Under the pieces are notes generated by a model. That model made no database searches, had not been told where the DNA came from, and saw only the letters and a program-made list of their open reading frames with translations. This document shows positions 6,622 through 12,974 of a stretch of 64,000 nucleotides of DNA, piece after piece (within the stretch, counting starts at the first letter, position 1; every line of letters begins with the position of its first letter). Source of the DNA: a virus; the IMG/VR virus record IMGVR_UViG_3300032288_002134, positions 1 through 64,000 of that record; one strand, 5' to 3'. The position numbers and the translations under genes are program-made.

Positions 6622-6897
6622 TTTTTTTGTAGAGATTTCGTAGACTCTTTTATTACTTTATATTATATTATTCTTTATTTATGTCAATAATTGACATTAA
6701 AATGTCAATAAAATGTCAATAAGAATATAGTAAATACTATAGAATGTCGAAAATGTCGAAAAAAAAAACAGTTACAGATTTGGTGTTATGTTAAAGAATA
6801 TAAAAATATATAGAGAGTATATAGGAATTGAAAATCGGTATTCGGGATAAAACCCAAGATTACCGGTTTTATAAAAGTAGAAATTCCTATTGGTATG
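6622..6897. promoter_or_regulatory. Noncoding module A: phased ATGTC motifs, TGTCGAAAA pair and 26-mer
   Basis: ATGTCAAT occurs at 6681, 6702 and 6713 (the last two 11 nt apart), with an inverted copy (TTGACAT) at 6691-6697. TGTCGAAAA follows in tandem at 6745-6753 and 6754-6762. After 39 nt comes the 26-mer AAAAATATATAGAGAGTATA-TAGGAA (6802-6827). The same elements with the same 39-nt gap recur at 57238-57384. No gene is visible in the stretch. It sits just upstream of the groEL promoter. Replication initiation or co-regulation is inferred. Confidence 0.6.
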
Positions 6898-6928
6898 TTT
6901 GGTGGTTTAAAAAGAATTATTATCTTTG
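6898..6928 (+). promoter_or_regulatory. Bacteroidota-type promoter of the groEL operon
   Basis: TTTG at 6898-6901 and TATCTTTG (consensus TAnnTTTG) at 6921-6928 are separated by 19 nt, the canonical spacing for the primary sigma factor of Bacteroidota. The groEL ATG lies 48 nt downstream behind an AATTCAATTCAATTTAATT leader. Confidence 0.75.
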
Positions 6929-6975
6929 CTGCACGATAAATATTTTAACATTCTTTAATTCAATTCAATTTAATT

Positions 6976-8610
6976 ATGTTTGACAACACAGGTTACACTC
7001 CGAAGGATTTGTTGTTCGGAGACGATGCTAGAGCCAAGCTCATTAGTGGCATAAACAAGATTGCCAATGCGGTGAAGAGTACATTAGGTCCTGGAGGGAA
7101 TACGGTACTGATAGAGTCACCTCATCACACACATGGTATTACAGTTACGAAGGATGGTGTCACAGTTGCGAGAGCTGTGGACTTGTTTGATCCGGTGGAG
7201 AACCTTGCGGTAAGGATGATGAAGGAGGCAGCGGACAGGACTGCTACCAATGCAGGTGATGGTACTACGACAGCGATAGTGTTGACAGAGGCACTGGTGC
7301 TTGAGGGTATAAAGAGGCTTACGCCAGAGGTGAACAGGACAGAGGTGCTGAGGCACATGGGTGACATAACAGGGAGTATAGTAGAGCAGCTTCGTAAGAG
7401 GGCTAAGAAAGTGACGAACTCGTTATTGTTGGATGTGGCTACCATATCGGCTAATAATGACAAGGAGATAGGTCGGATAATATCCGAGGTGTATAAAGAG
7501 ATAGGGAGAACCGGTATCGTTACCGTTGAGAAATCACAGACCTATGAGACCTATGCAGAGACAACGAAAGGGATAAAGTTCGACAGAGGGTACACATCCA
7601 ATCTGTTTATCAACGACCATAAGAAAGACGAGTGCGTATTTGAGGATGTGATGGTGTTGGTTGCCGACATTGAGATAAGTAACATCCTGCAAGTAGAGAA
7701 CATACTAAAACCAATCATAACCGAGGGCAAAAAATTGCTCATCATTTCCCCCTGTAGCACTAACGTGGTGAATACACTGGCTGCCAATGTAGTGAAAGGC
7801 AATGTAAAGGTTTGTGCTGTTGCCCCACCAAACTTCGGGTACAAACAACATGAGCTGATGCAAGACATTGCTGTCAGTGTAGGTGCTACATACTTCAGCG
7901 AGAAGACCGGTGATGATCTGTCAATTATGAACTATGGAGACCTGGGTCATGCTGCCAAGGTCATCGTGTCCAAAGACAGCACTGTGATCCTTAAATCGGA
8001 GTTCAAGTCAAAGCCTGAGATGATTGACGAGAGAGTGAAGCAGTTATGGTCTGCTCACGCTGCTGCAAAGCGCAAGGCAGACAAAGACTTCATCCTTGAG
8101 CGTATCGCTTCGCTTACCGGTGGTATTGGTGTCATCTTCGTGGGTGGTAATACTGACCTGGAGCAGAAAGAGCTTTATGACAGAGTGGATGATGCGGTAT
8201 GTGCTGTGAGGTCTGCATTAGAGGAGGGTATCCTTCCAGGAGCAGGCAAGGCATTGTACGAGGTGAACGTGTTTGGTATCATGGGGGATAATCCAAGCCA
8301 TGAGAGAAAGGTGGCTGCGCATATCATCCATCATGCACTGTCAAGACCACTATGCCAGATCCTTGAGAACGTAGGGTTGAGAATAGAGCAGATATATGTT
8401 GACAACTGCGATGAGGGCTATGGGTATAATGTCAAGACAGAAGACTTTGGAGACCTTATCAAAATGGGGGTCGTTGACCCATTGAAGGTGACAAGGAGCG
8501 CACTCCAAAATGCTGTTAGCGTAGCGACAACAATTCTTAGCACTAATGCCATCGTCACAATGGCAAGAAGCTTTGAGATTGCTAACGTATCTAAAAACCC
8601 AATGCAATGA
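6976..8610 (+). CDS. groEL: Chaperonin GroEL (phage-encoded Cpn60)
   Basis: 544 residues, the usual Cpn60 length, collinear throughout. LGPGGNTVLI, TKDGVTVA and the ATP-binding GDGTTT (94-99) lie in the first equatorial and intermediate segments. DRGYTSNLFIN starts the apical domain. TGGIGVIFVGG and RVDDAVCAVRSALEEGILPGAG mark the return to the intermediate/equatorial domains and keep the catalytic Asp (E. coli D398 equivalent). The C-terminal GGM repeat found in most bacterial GroELs is missing; the protein ends FEIANVSKNPMQ. GroES follows five genes on in the same direction. It presumably folds phage proteins, with the phage GroES or the tandem GroES-like protein at 18718 as lid. Confidence 0.95.
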   Translation: MFDNTGYTPKDLLFGDDARAKLISGINKIANAVKSTLGPGGNTVLIESPHHTHGITVTKDGVTVARAVDLFDPVENLAVRMMKEAADRTATNAGDGTTTAIVLTEALVLEGIKRLTPEVNRTEVLRHMGDITGSIVEQLRKRAKKVTNSLLLDVATISANNDKEIGRIISEVYKEIGRTGIVTVEKSQTYETYAETTKGIKFDRGYTSNLFINDHKKDECVFEDVMVLVADIEISNILQVENILKPIITEGKKLLIISPCSTNVVNTLAANVVKGNVKVCAVAPPNFGYKQHELMQDIAVSVGATYFSEKTGDDLSIMNYGDLGHAAKVIVSKDSTVILKSEFKSKPEMIDERVKQLWSAHAAAKRKADKDFILERIASLTGGIGVIFVGGNTDLEQKELYDRVDDAVCAVRSALEEGILPGAGKALYEVNVFGIMGDNPSHERKVAAHIIHHALSRPLCQILENVGLRIEQIYVDNCDEGYGYNVKTEDFGDLIKMGVVDPLKVTRSALQNAVSVATTILSTNAIVTMARSFEIANVSKNPMQ

Positions 8611-8969
8611 GCTTAAACATTCTAGCCGAAAGGATACATAATGGGAATAAGAACAGAGGCTTTTGGGATGAGAAGCGTAACGTAGGCGAGATGCTTATGC
8701 TTGTCGTTACAGAGCTGTCAGAGGCTCTTGAAGCACATAGATCCGGAAAGATGTTCAATAAAGCCAACAAGATAAACTACGAGGGAGCAGAGGATATGAC
8801 TCAGGCGTTCAAAGATAATATCAAGGATACCTTTGAGGATGAGATAGCCGATGCGATAATACGCTTGTTGGATATGTGTGGTGGTCTAGGTATAGACATA
8901 GAGTTTCATGTGTTATCAAAAGTATTATATAACTCTACAAGACCATACAAGCATGGAAAGAAATATTGA
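8607..8969 (+). CDS. MazG-like nucleotide pyrophosphohydrolase
   Basis: 120 residues. ELSEALEAHR (about 34-43) and DTFEDEIADAIIRLLDMCGGLGID (about 72-95) give the paired E-x-x-E and E-x-x-D metal-binding helices of the all-alpha NTP pyrophosphatase superfamily. K-x-x-YN-x-x-RPYKHGKKY is the C-terminal nucleotide-site segment typical of the phage members. Such enzymes hydrolyse (d)NTPs or related nucleotides such as ppGpp, and help phage keep the host in a productive state. The start overlaps the groEL stop (ATGA). Confidence 0.8.
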   Translation: MSLNILAERIHNGNKNRGFWDEKRNVGEMLMLVVTELSEALEAHRSGKMFNKANKINYEGAEDMTQAFKDNIKDTFEDEIADAIIRLLDMCGGLGIDIEFHVLSKVLYNSTRPYKHGKKY

Positions 8970-8970
8970 A

Positions 8971-9177
8971 ATGGTAAACCATCCGGACCATTATGGAGGA
9001 AAAGATAACCAATACGAAGCAATAAAAGTAATAGAGGCTTGGAATCTTGACTTCCACCTTGGGAATGCCGTAAAGTATATCTCAAGAGCAGGTAAAAAAG
9101 AGTCTATGATACAAGACCTAGAGAAAGCAAAATGGTATCTTGAAAGAAAAATACAAATCTTAAAAACAAAATTCTAA
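8971..9177 (+). CDS. DUF3310 protein (SaV-like)
   Basis: About 68 residues reading VNHPDHYGG ... YEAIKVIEAWNLDFHLGNAVKYISRAGKK ... DLEKAKWYLERKI. This is the complete DUF3310 motif set (NHPxHY, LGNAxKYIxRAGKK, DLxKAxWYL). The family is common in phages next to nucleotide-metabolism genes, and its activity is undefined. I place the start at 8971 because it directly follows the upstream stop and has an A-rich leader. Starts at 8953 and 8908 are possible but extend into the MazG-like gene. The stop overlaps the next ATG. Confidence 0.8.
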   Translation: MVNHPDHYGGKDNQYEAIKVIEAWNLDFHLGNAVKYISRAGKKESMIQDLEKAKWYLERKIQILKTKF

Positions 9178-10022
9178 TGAAACATTCTCTCCACTCTTCG
9201 TTCTATCCACATATTGATGGGCGTAAGTTTACAGCAGTAGTAAAAAAGCTAAGACAGTTCTTTGATGAGAGAGGCTTTCTTGAGGTACATACTCAGAACA
9301 GACTTAGCATCCTATCTGCCTGTGAAGACCCATTTAACATCAGAACATTCTACTATAATCGAAACACCTATCCGCTTCCGCAGACTGGGCAGATGTGGCT
9401 TGAGCATGAGCTACTGAATAATCCAAAAGAGAAAGGGTTCTATTGTCTTTCGACAAGTTACAGAGATGAAGCCAATCCGATAGAGGGAAGACACTGCCTC
9501 ATCTTCCCAATGTTTGAGTTTGAGTTCCCAGGTAGTATGTCAAACCTCCACTTGATGGAGACAGAATTGTTAGAGTTTCTCGGTTTCAAAGACCATCAGA
9601 TTGCCAACTATGAAGATCTGTGCAAAGAATACAATGTCGAAATCATAGACTCAGAGGTAGAAGGCAAGATAGGAAATGAGAAGTCAAACGTATTCTCAAT
9701 CTTGAACTTTCCGGAAAGAACCAATCCATTCTGGAATATGGCAAGAGCCAATAACGGCAAAGCTAAAAAAATTGATGTCATCCTGTACGGACAAGAGACC
9801 ATTGGAAGCGCAGAGCGTTCTTGCGATAAGGAAGAGATGAGAAAGATATTCTTTGAGATTGAAGGAGGCAGATATGCCGATAAGCTATTCAGTCTTTTTG
9901 GATATGACAGAGTAATGACTGAGCTAAACGAGTTTCTATCAAATGACTTCTTCCAAAGAGTAGGTGGTGGTATTGGTATCACCAGACTTATCAGGGCAAT
10001 GGAGTTAAATAATATCTTATAG
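9177..10022 (+). CDS. Class II aminoacyl-tRNA synthetase/asparagine synthetase-like catalytic core
   Basis: 281 residues. It has class II motif 2 (STSYRDEANPIEGRH followed by FPMFEFEF; R96, E98) and motif 3 (GGGIGITRLIR, about 263-273). DVILYGQETIGSAERS corresponds to the block that in aspartyl/asparaginyl enzymes precedes motif 3. The N-terminal OB-fold anticodon-binding domain is absent; the protein begins directly with the catalytic fold. It therefore resembles the free-standing cores (archaeal asparagine synthetase-related, PoxA/EpmA-type) that adenylate an amino acid but need not charge tRNA. The substrate cannot be read from the sequence. It is embedded in the groEL-groES operon. Confidence 0.75.
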   Translation: MKHSLHSSFYPHIDGRKFTAVVKKLRQFFDERGFLEVHTQNRLSILSACEDPFNIRTFYYNRNTYPLPQTGQMWLEHELLNNPKEKGFYCLSTSYRDEANPIEGRHCLIFPMFEFEFPGSMSNLHLMETELLEFLGFKDHQIANYEDLCKEYNVEIIDSEVEGKIGNEKSNVFSILNFPERTNPFWNMARANNGKAKKIDVILYGQETIGSAERSCDKEEMRKIFFEIEGGRYADKLFSLFGYDRVMTELNEFLSNDFFQRVGGGIGITRLIRAMELNNIL

Positions 10023-10042
10023 ATTTGAATTTTAGGAATGTT

Positions 10043-10070
10043 AGGGGCTAGGGAAACCTAGTCCTTTTTT
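10043..10070 (+). terminator. Hairpin terminator before groES
   Basis: AGGGGCTAGG-GAAA-CCTAGTCCTT with two G-T pairs, then six or more T. A GAAA tetraloop closes the stem. No clear promoter box follows before groES, so it may only attenuate transcription between the synthetase-like gene and groES. Confidence 0.7.
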
Positions 10071-10091
10071 AAATTAAATCAAATTAAATTT

Positions 10092-10349
10092 ATGCAACCA
10101 ATAGGTAAATACATCGTGGTCTCCAATATTGACGAGGAGATAAAGACAGACTCAGGAATAATCCTTTCCGGAGAAGATGCCAATCAGTTCAGATACAAGA
10201 AAGGCAAAGTAATAAAGCCAGGTACTGACGTATCTGTCATCAAAGAAGGTGATGTAATCTACTATGACAAAGGGCAGTCATTCACTATGATCATCAACGA
10301 TGGTCAGTACACTATAATTCGGGAAGTTGATGTTGTTGTAGTTTCCTAG
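10092..10349 (+). CDS. groES: Co-chaperonin GroES
   Basis: 85 residues against about 95 for bacterial GroES. MQPIGKYIVVSNID corresponds to the first strands. KTDSGIILSGEDANQFRYKKGKVI is the mobile loop with the (G)I-hydrophobic-hydrophobic tripeptide that docks on GroEL. IKEGDVIYYDKGQSFTMIINDGQYTIIREVDVVVV covers the remaining barrel. The shortening is in the roof hairpin. It belongs to the groEL unit. The last 38 bp overlap the convergent regulator gene. Confidence 0.85.
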   Translation: MQPIGKYIVVSNIDEEIKTDSGIILSGEDANQFRYKKGKVIKPGTDVSVIKEGDVIYYDKGQSFTMIINDGQYTIIREVDVVVVS

Positions 10350-10755
10350 CCTCATTCATTTTCTTTATCATTTGCTTATATACCTTGTCGGTATAAGAAA
10401 CATTCTTTGCGAACATTGGATTATTTGTTACAGTCATTGGAACTAGATCTCCATTGAGCTTCTCATATATTCCATTGACGATATTCCTTCCCTTTTTAGA
10501 TAGCTGATAGAGTCTTCTTGAATTTTTATTTTCTCTGAATATTTCAATAAGACCTTTCTCTATCATGTTTTTTATCCTATTCTTATTCCAAGGCAATATC
10601 CCTTGGTAATCTTTTATTTTGATGTAGTCGAAATACCCTTCTGAGTATAAAAACAACAGCATATCCAACTCTTGTTGCGATATGTCATACTTTCTTTTGT
10701 AGAAATAAAATATTACTTTGTAATATTTCAGATAGTCTTTTGGAATTTTTGTCAT
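10312..10755 (-). CDS. Winged-helix (MarR-like) protein
   Basis: 147 residues. Residues 20-95 read as a winged helix: ISQQELDMLLFLYSEGYF (helix), NRIKNMIEKGLIEIFREN (recognition helix and first wing strand), SRRLYQLSKKGRNIVNGIYEKL (wing and long helix). This pattern of helix, recognition helix, Y-x-L-(S/T)-x-K-G is typical of MarR/PadR-type DNA-binding proteins. It is the only leftward gene inside the early rightward arm and overlaps groES tail-to-tail by 38 bp. Its transcript would be antisense to the groES 3' end. Regulation of the flanking units is inferred. Confidence 0.65.
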   Translation of the reverse strand: MTKIPKDYLKYYKVIFYFYKRKYDISQQELDMLLFLYSEGYFDYIKIKDYQGILPWNKNRIKNMIEKGLIEIFRENKNSRRLYQLSKKGRNIVNGIYEKLNGDLVPMTVTNNPMFAKNVSYTDKVYKQMIKKMNEARKLQQHQLPEL

Positions 10756-10778
10756 AAGATTAAATTTAATTAGATTTT

Positions 10779-10813
10779 TTTGTAAATATAATAAAGAAAA
10801 ACATTTATATTTG
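10779..10813 (+). promoter_or_regulatory. Promoter for the small basic protein genes
   Basis: TATATTTG (TAnnTTTG) at 10806-10813 with TTTG at 10779-10782. The spacing of 23 nt is longer than the optimal 19-21. The next ATG is at 10836, 23 nt downstream. Confidence 0.5.
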
Positions 10814-10835
10814 ACCTTAAAATAAATTTTGTACT

Positions 10836-11030
10836 ATGGCAAAAGAAAAAAGTTTATCTCAGAGGCTAAATGATATAAATTTTAGCAATAGCCAAATACC
10901 TTTGGTTACAAATTTGCAAGAAGGAAAGAAAAAAATGGGTCGTGGATCAAAAAGAACACAGAGTTCTACAAAGATACAAGGTCTACAGACACTAAAGAAT
11001 ACACTTGGAACGCAGTATATGAAAAAGTAA
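10836..11030 (+). CDS. Small basic protein, 64 aa
   Basis: Not recognised. It is Lys/Ser/Gln-rich with KEGKKKMGRGSKRTQSSTK-like clusters and looks disordered, as nucleic-acid-binding or virion-packaged proteins often do. It is the first of seven consecutive genes encoding proteins of 56-111 residues. Confidence 0.5.
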   Translation: MAKEKSLSQRLNDINFSNSQIPLVTNLQEGKKKMGRGSKRTQSSTKIQGLQTLKNTLGTQYMKK

Positions 11031-11060
11031 AGCAATTGTTAACAACTTAATTTTTAAAAA

Positions 11061-11231
11061 ATGAAAAAGACCTCTTCAACTCCAAACTTACCTATGTCTT
11101 CTCGTCTTCAGCCTCCTGGTGGAAGCGACAAAACAGCTCCAATGATGGGTGCTAAACCTAAAAAAGGTGCAACTAAGAAAGAAATGGGTGGTGCTACCAA
11201 AAAAGGAATGGCTAGCAAAAAGAAATACTAG
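11061..11231 (+). CDS. Very basic Lys/Gly/Ala-rich protein, 56 aa
   Basis: From the ATG at 11061 behind an A-rich leader (TTTTTAAAAA). The second half reads AKPKKGATKKEMGGATKKGMASKKKY. This low-complexity lysine-rich tail resembles histone H1/DNA-condensing tails. Its TAG overlaps the GTG of the next gene (TAGTG). The function is unknown; DNA or RNA binding is inferred from charge. Confidence 0.5.
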   Translation: MKKTSSTPNLPMSSRLQPPGGSDKTAPMMGAKPKKGATKKEMGGATKKGMASKKKY

Positions 11232-11494
11232 TGAAAATCGAAAGCCAAAAGCATATGGGGAGAAACCAACTTGTAGATAGGCTAGCATCGCAAGTTGGGT
11301 CTCTTCAAAAAGCCAAAAGTATTCTTATTAGCAGGGGTGACATGAAAAAAGATGGCACTCTTACCGAGGAAGGGCAAAAAAGAAATAAAATGACAGCTGA
11401 AGAACGTGCAATAGACAGAGCGTCTAAGAAATCAAAGCGTTCAAAGTCAGAATACACATACAATCCAATAACAAACAGAGCAACTTTAAAATAA
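11231..11494 (+). CDS. Small basic phage protein, conserved type, 87 aa
   Basis: Begins with GTG at 11231, overlapping the upstream stop by one base; an internal ATG lies at 11255. The order LVDRLASQVGS-x-x-x-AKSILISRGDMKKDGTLTEEGQKRNKMTAEERAIDRASK...YTYNPITNRATLK looks like a small family I associate with phages next to structural genes. The function is unknown. It is highly basic and mostly helical. Confidence 0.6.
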   Translation: MKIESQKHMGRNQLVDRLASQVGSLQKAKSILISRGDMKKDGTLTEEGQKRNKMTAEERAIDRASKKSKRSKSEYTYNPITNRATLK

Positions 11495-11501
11495 AACAAC
11501 T

Positions 11502-11678
11502 ATGGCAAAGGGAAAAAAGTCATTAGCCGAAAAATCAGAAAACGACATAGAATTACAATCGAAGATAGAGCAGCAAATAGAGCAACAAGTAGAGCAACAA
11601 GTAGAAGAAAAAAATCCTCACAACGAAGGAGTGACATCAAGAGATTATCGTAGCTTAATTAAAAAAGATGGCGAATAA
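11502..11678 (+). CDS. Small coiled-coil protein, 58 aa
   Basis: From the ATG at 11502. It has a Lys-rich start, then a Glu/Gln heptad stretch (SKIEQQIEQQVEQQVEEK), then NPHNEGVTSRDYRSLIKKDGE. The Gln-rich repeat is encoded by near-perfect triplet-hexamer repeats of AGAGCAACAA. The final codons overlap the start of the next gene (ATG at 11668). Function unknown. Confidence 0.5.
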   Translation: MAKGKKSLAEKSENDIELQSKIEQQIEQQVEQQVEEKNPHNEGVTSRDYRSLIKKDGE

Positions 11679-11958
11679 ATCATCAATGAAATGCAATAAT
11701 CCGGTAGCTTCTGATAGACCTGGAAAGAAAAACATGGTGAAAGCTTGTTCCGGTGGTCAAGAAAAACTGGTACACTTTGGTGCTAAGGGTTATGGTAACA
11801 ACTACTCCGATGCTGCAAGGAAAAGCTTCAAGGCAAGACATAAATGTGATAGCGCAGACGATAAACTAACAGCAAGATATTGGGCTTGCAAGCATCTGTG
11901 GGCAGGTAAAGGTGGATCAACAACAAGTAACCCTAAAAATAGACAAGGCAAATACTAA
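11668..11958 (+). CDS. Phage protein with KSFKARHKC and RYWACKHLW motifs, 96 aa
   Basis: AARKSFKARHKCDSADDKLTARYWACKHLW has two Cys and a His spaced as in a small metal-binding or nucleic-acid-binding motif, with further Cys at the N-terminus (MKCN, KACSGG). Similar KSFRARHKC/YWxC proteins occur in marine and gut phages near virion genes; no function is established. The stop (TAATG) overlaps the next ATG. Confidence 0.6.
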   Translation: MANKSSMKCNNPVASDRPGKKNMVKACSGGQEKLVHFGAKGYGNNYSDAARKSFKARHKCDSADDKLTARYWACKHLWAGKGGSTTSNPKNRQGKY

Positions 11959-12293
11959 TGAAAGACTCTTGTTACAAAAAAGTAAAAGCACAATACGATG
12001 TGTTTCCTTCAGCAAGGGCTTCACAGGCAATAGCCAAGTGTAGAAAGCAAAGCGGTAATGTAGTAAAGTCAGAAAAAGGCTCAAGCCTAAAGAGATGGGA
12101 GAAAGAAAATTGGGTTGACACAAGAACAGATAAACCTTGTGGCGCAGGTGGCAAGAATGAATATTGCAGACCTACAAAACGAGTAAGTTCAGAGACACCA
12201 AAGACAAAAAGCGAACTAACCTCATCTCAATTGAAAAGTAAAAAGGCTGAGAAGTCAAGAGTCGGAATGGGTAACAGAGTAACTAAAGCATAA
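11958..12293 (+). CDS. DUF5872 protein
   Basis: 111 residues. DSCYKKVKAQYDVFPSARASQAIAKCRK (1-30) followed by GSSLKRWEKENWVDTRTDKPCG...YCRPTKRVSSETPKT (about 60-90), then a Lys-rich tail ending RVGMGNRVTKA. These blocks match the DUF5872 pattern, a domain I associate with large DNA viruses of algae and with phages. No function is known. Its conserved Cys, Trp and Arg residues and strong positive charge are compatible with nucleic-acid binding. Confidence 0.7.
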   Translation: MKDSCYKKVKAQYDVFPSARASQAIAKCRKQSGNVVKSEKGSSLKRWEKENWVDTRTDKPCGAGGKNEYCRPTKRVSSETPKTKSELTSSQLKSKKAEKSRVGMGNRVTKA

Positions 12294-12297
12294 CACC

Positions 12298-12471
12298 ATG
12301 AAAGAAGAAAATAAAAGCAGAGGTCTAGGAGACACTGTAGAAAAAATAATGAAGGCAACCGGAATCAAAAAGGTTGTTGATGTTACAACAAAAGCAGTTG
12401 GTGTAAAAGACTGTGGTTGTGACAAAAGAAGAGATGCATTAAACAGAATCTTTCCATATAACAACAAATAA
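12298..12471 (+). CDS. Small GLGDTxEK...CGCDKRR protein, 57 aa
   Basis: MKEENKSRGLGDTVEKIMKATGIKKVVD...VGVKDCGCDKRRDALNRIFPY. The GLGD-x-(V/I)-x-K-x-x-K-x-x-GI start and CGC-x-x-RR-(D/E)-x-LN-x-x-FPY end recur, as far as I recall, in short proteins of Bacteroidota phages near head genes. The CGC pair suggests metal binding. Leader AACACC. Function unknown. Confidence 0.6.
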   Translation: MKEENKSRGLGDTVEKIMKATGIKKVVDVTTKAVGVKDCGCDKRRDALNRIFPYNNK

Positions 12472-12473
12472 AA

Positions 12474-12974
12474 ATGGCAAACGTAAGAATACAACCAGGT
12501 AGAGCATTGAATATTATAAATTCTGATGATGCTAATATTCCATTTCCTACAATTAACGCTACCGGAACAGATACTACTGCGCCTATTGGCAACCAACTAA
12601 TTGACAACACAAAAGATTTCGTTGCTTTAAACGTTTGTCCTGGAAATATTGTTTATAATACAACTTCTCAACTTGCTGCTACAATAATAGCCTATCCAAA
12701 TCCTTTAACTCCTGATACCATTGAACTTAATGCAAGCATCTTTACCGGTGCAGGTGACAATTATGTCATCTATCAATCAGGTCCTATGGCAGGGGGTGGC
12801 TCAAACTTCGGATGTGTCTTATATGTAGGAGGAGTAGGAAGCGTAAGAGTATTAACAACAGATCAAGACGATGTAACATTCTTTGGAGTACAGACAGGTA
12901 CATTTATGCCAGTGCAAGTAGTAAAGGTATTTGCAACAGGAACTTCAGCAACCGATATAGTAGCACTTTGGTAA
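12474..12974 (+). CDS. Probable virion-associated protein, 166 aa
   Basis: Not firmly recognised. It is strand-rich, acidic, Gly/Thr/Ala-rich and ends FMPVQVVKVFATGTSATDIVALW. That ending (MPVQVxxVxAT-GTTA-xxIVALW) is like small capsid decoration or tail proteins that close with a hydrophobic strand. It is followed without gap by an adhesin gene. Structural role inferred. Confidence 0.5.
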   Translation: MANVRIQPGRALNIINSDDANIPFPTINATGTDTTAPIGNQLIDNTKDFVALNVCPGNIVYNTTSQLAATIIAYPNPLTPDTIELNASIFTGAGDNYVIYQSGPMAGGGSNFGCVLYVGGVGSVRVLTTDQDDVTFFGVQTGTFMPVQVVKVFATGTSATDIVALW

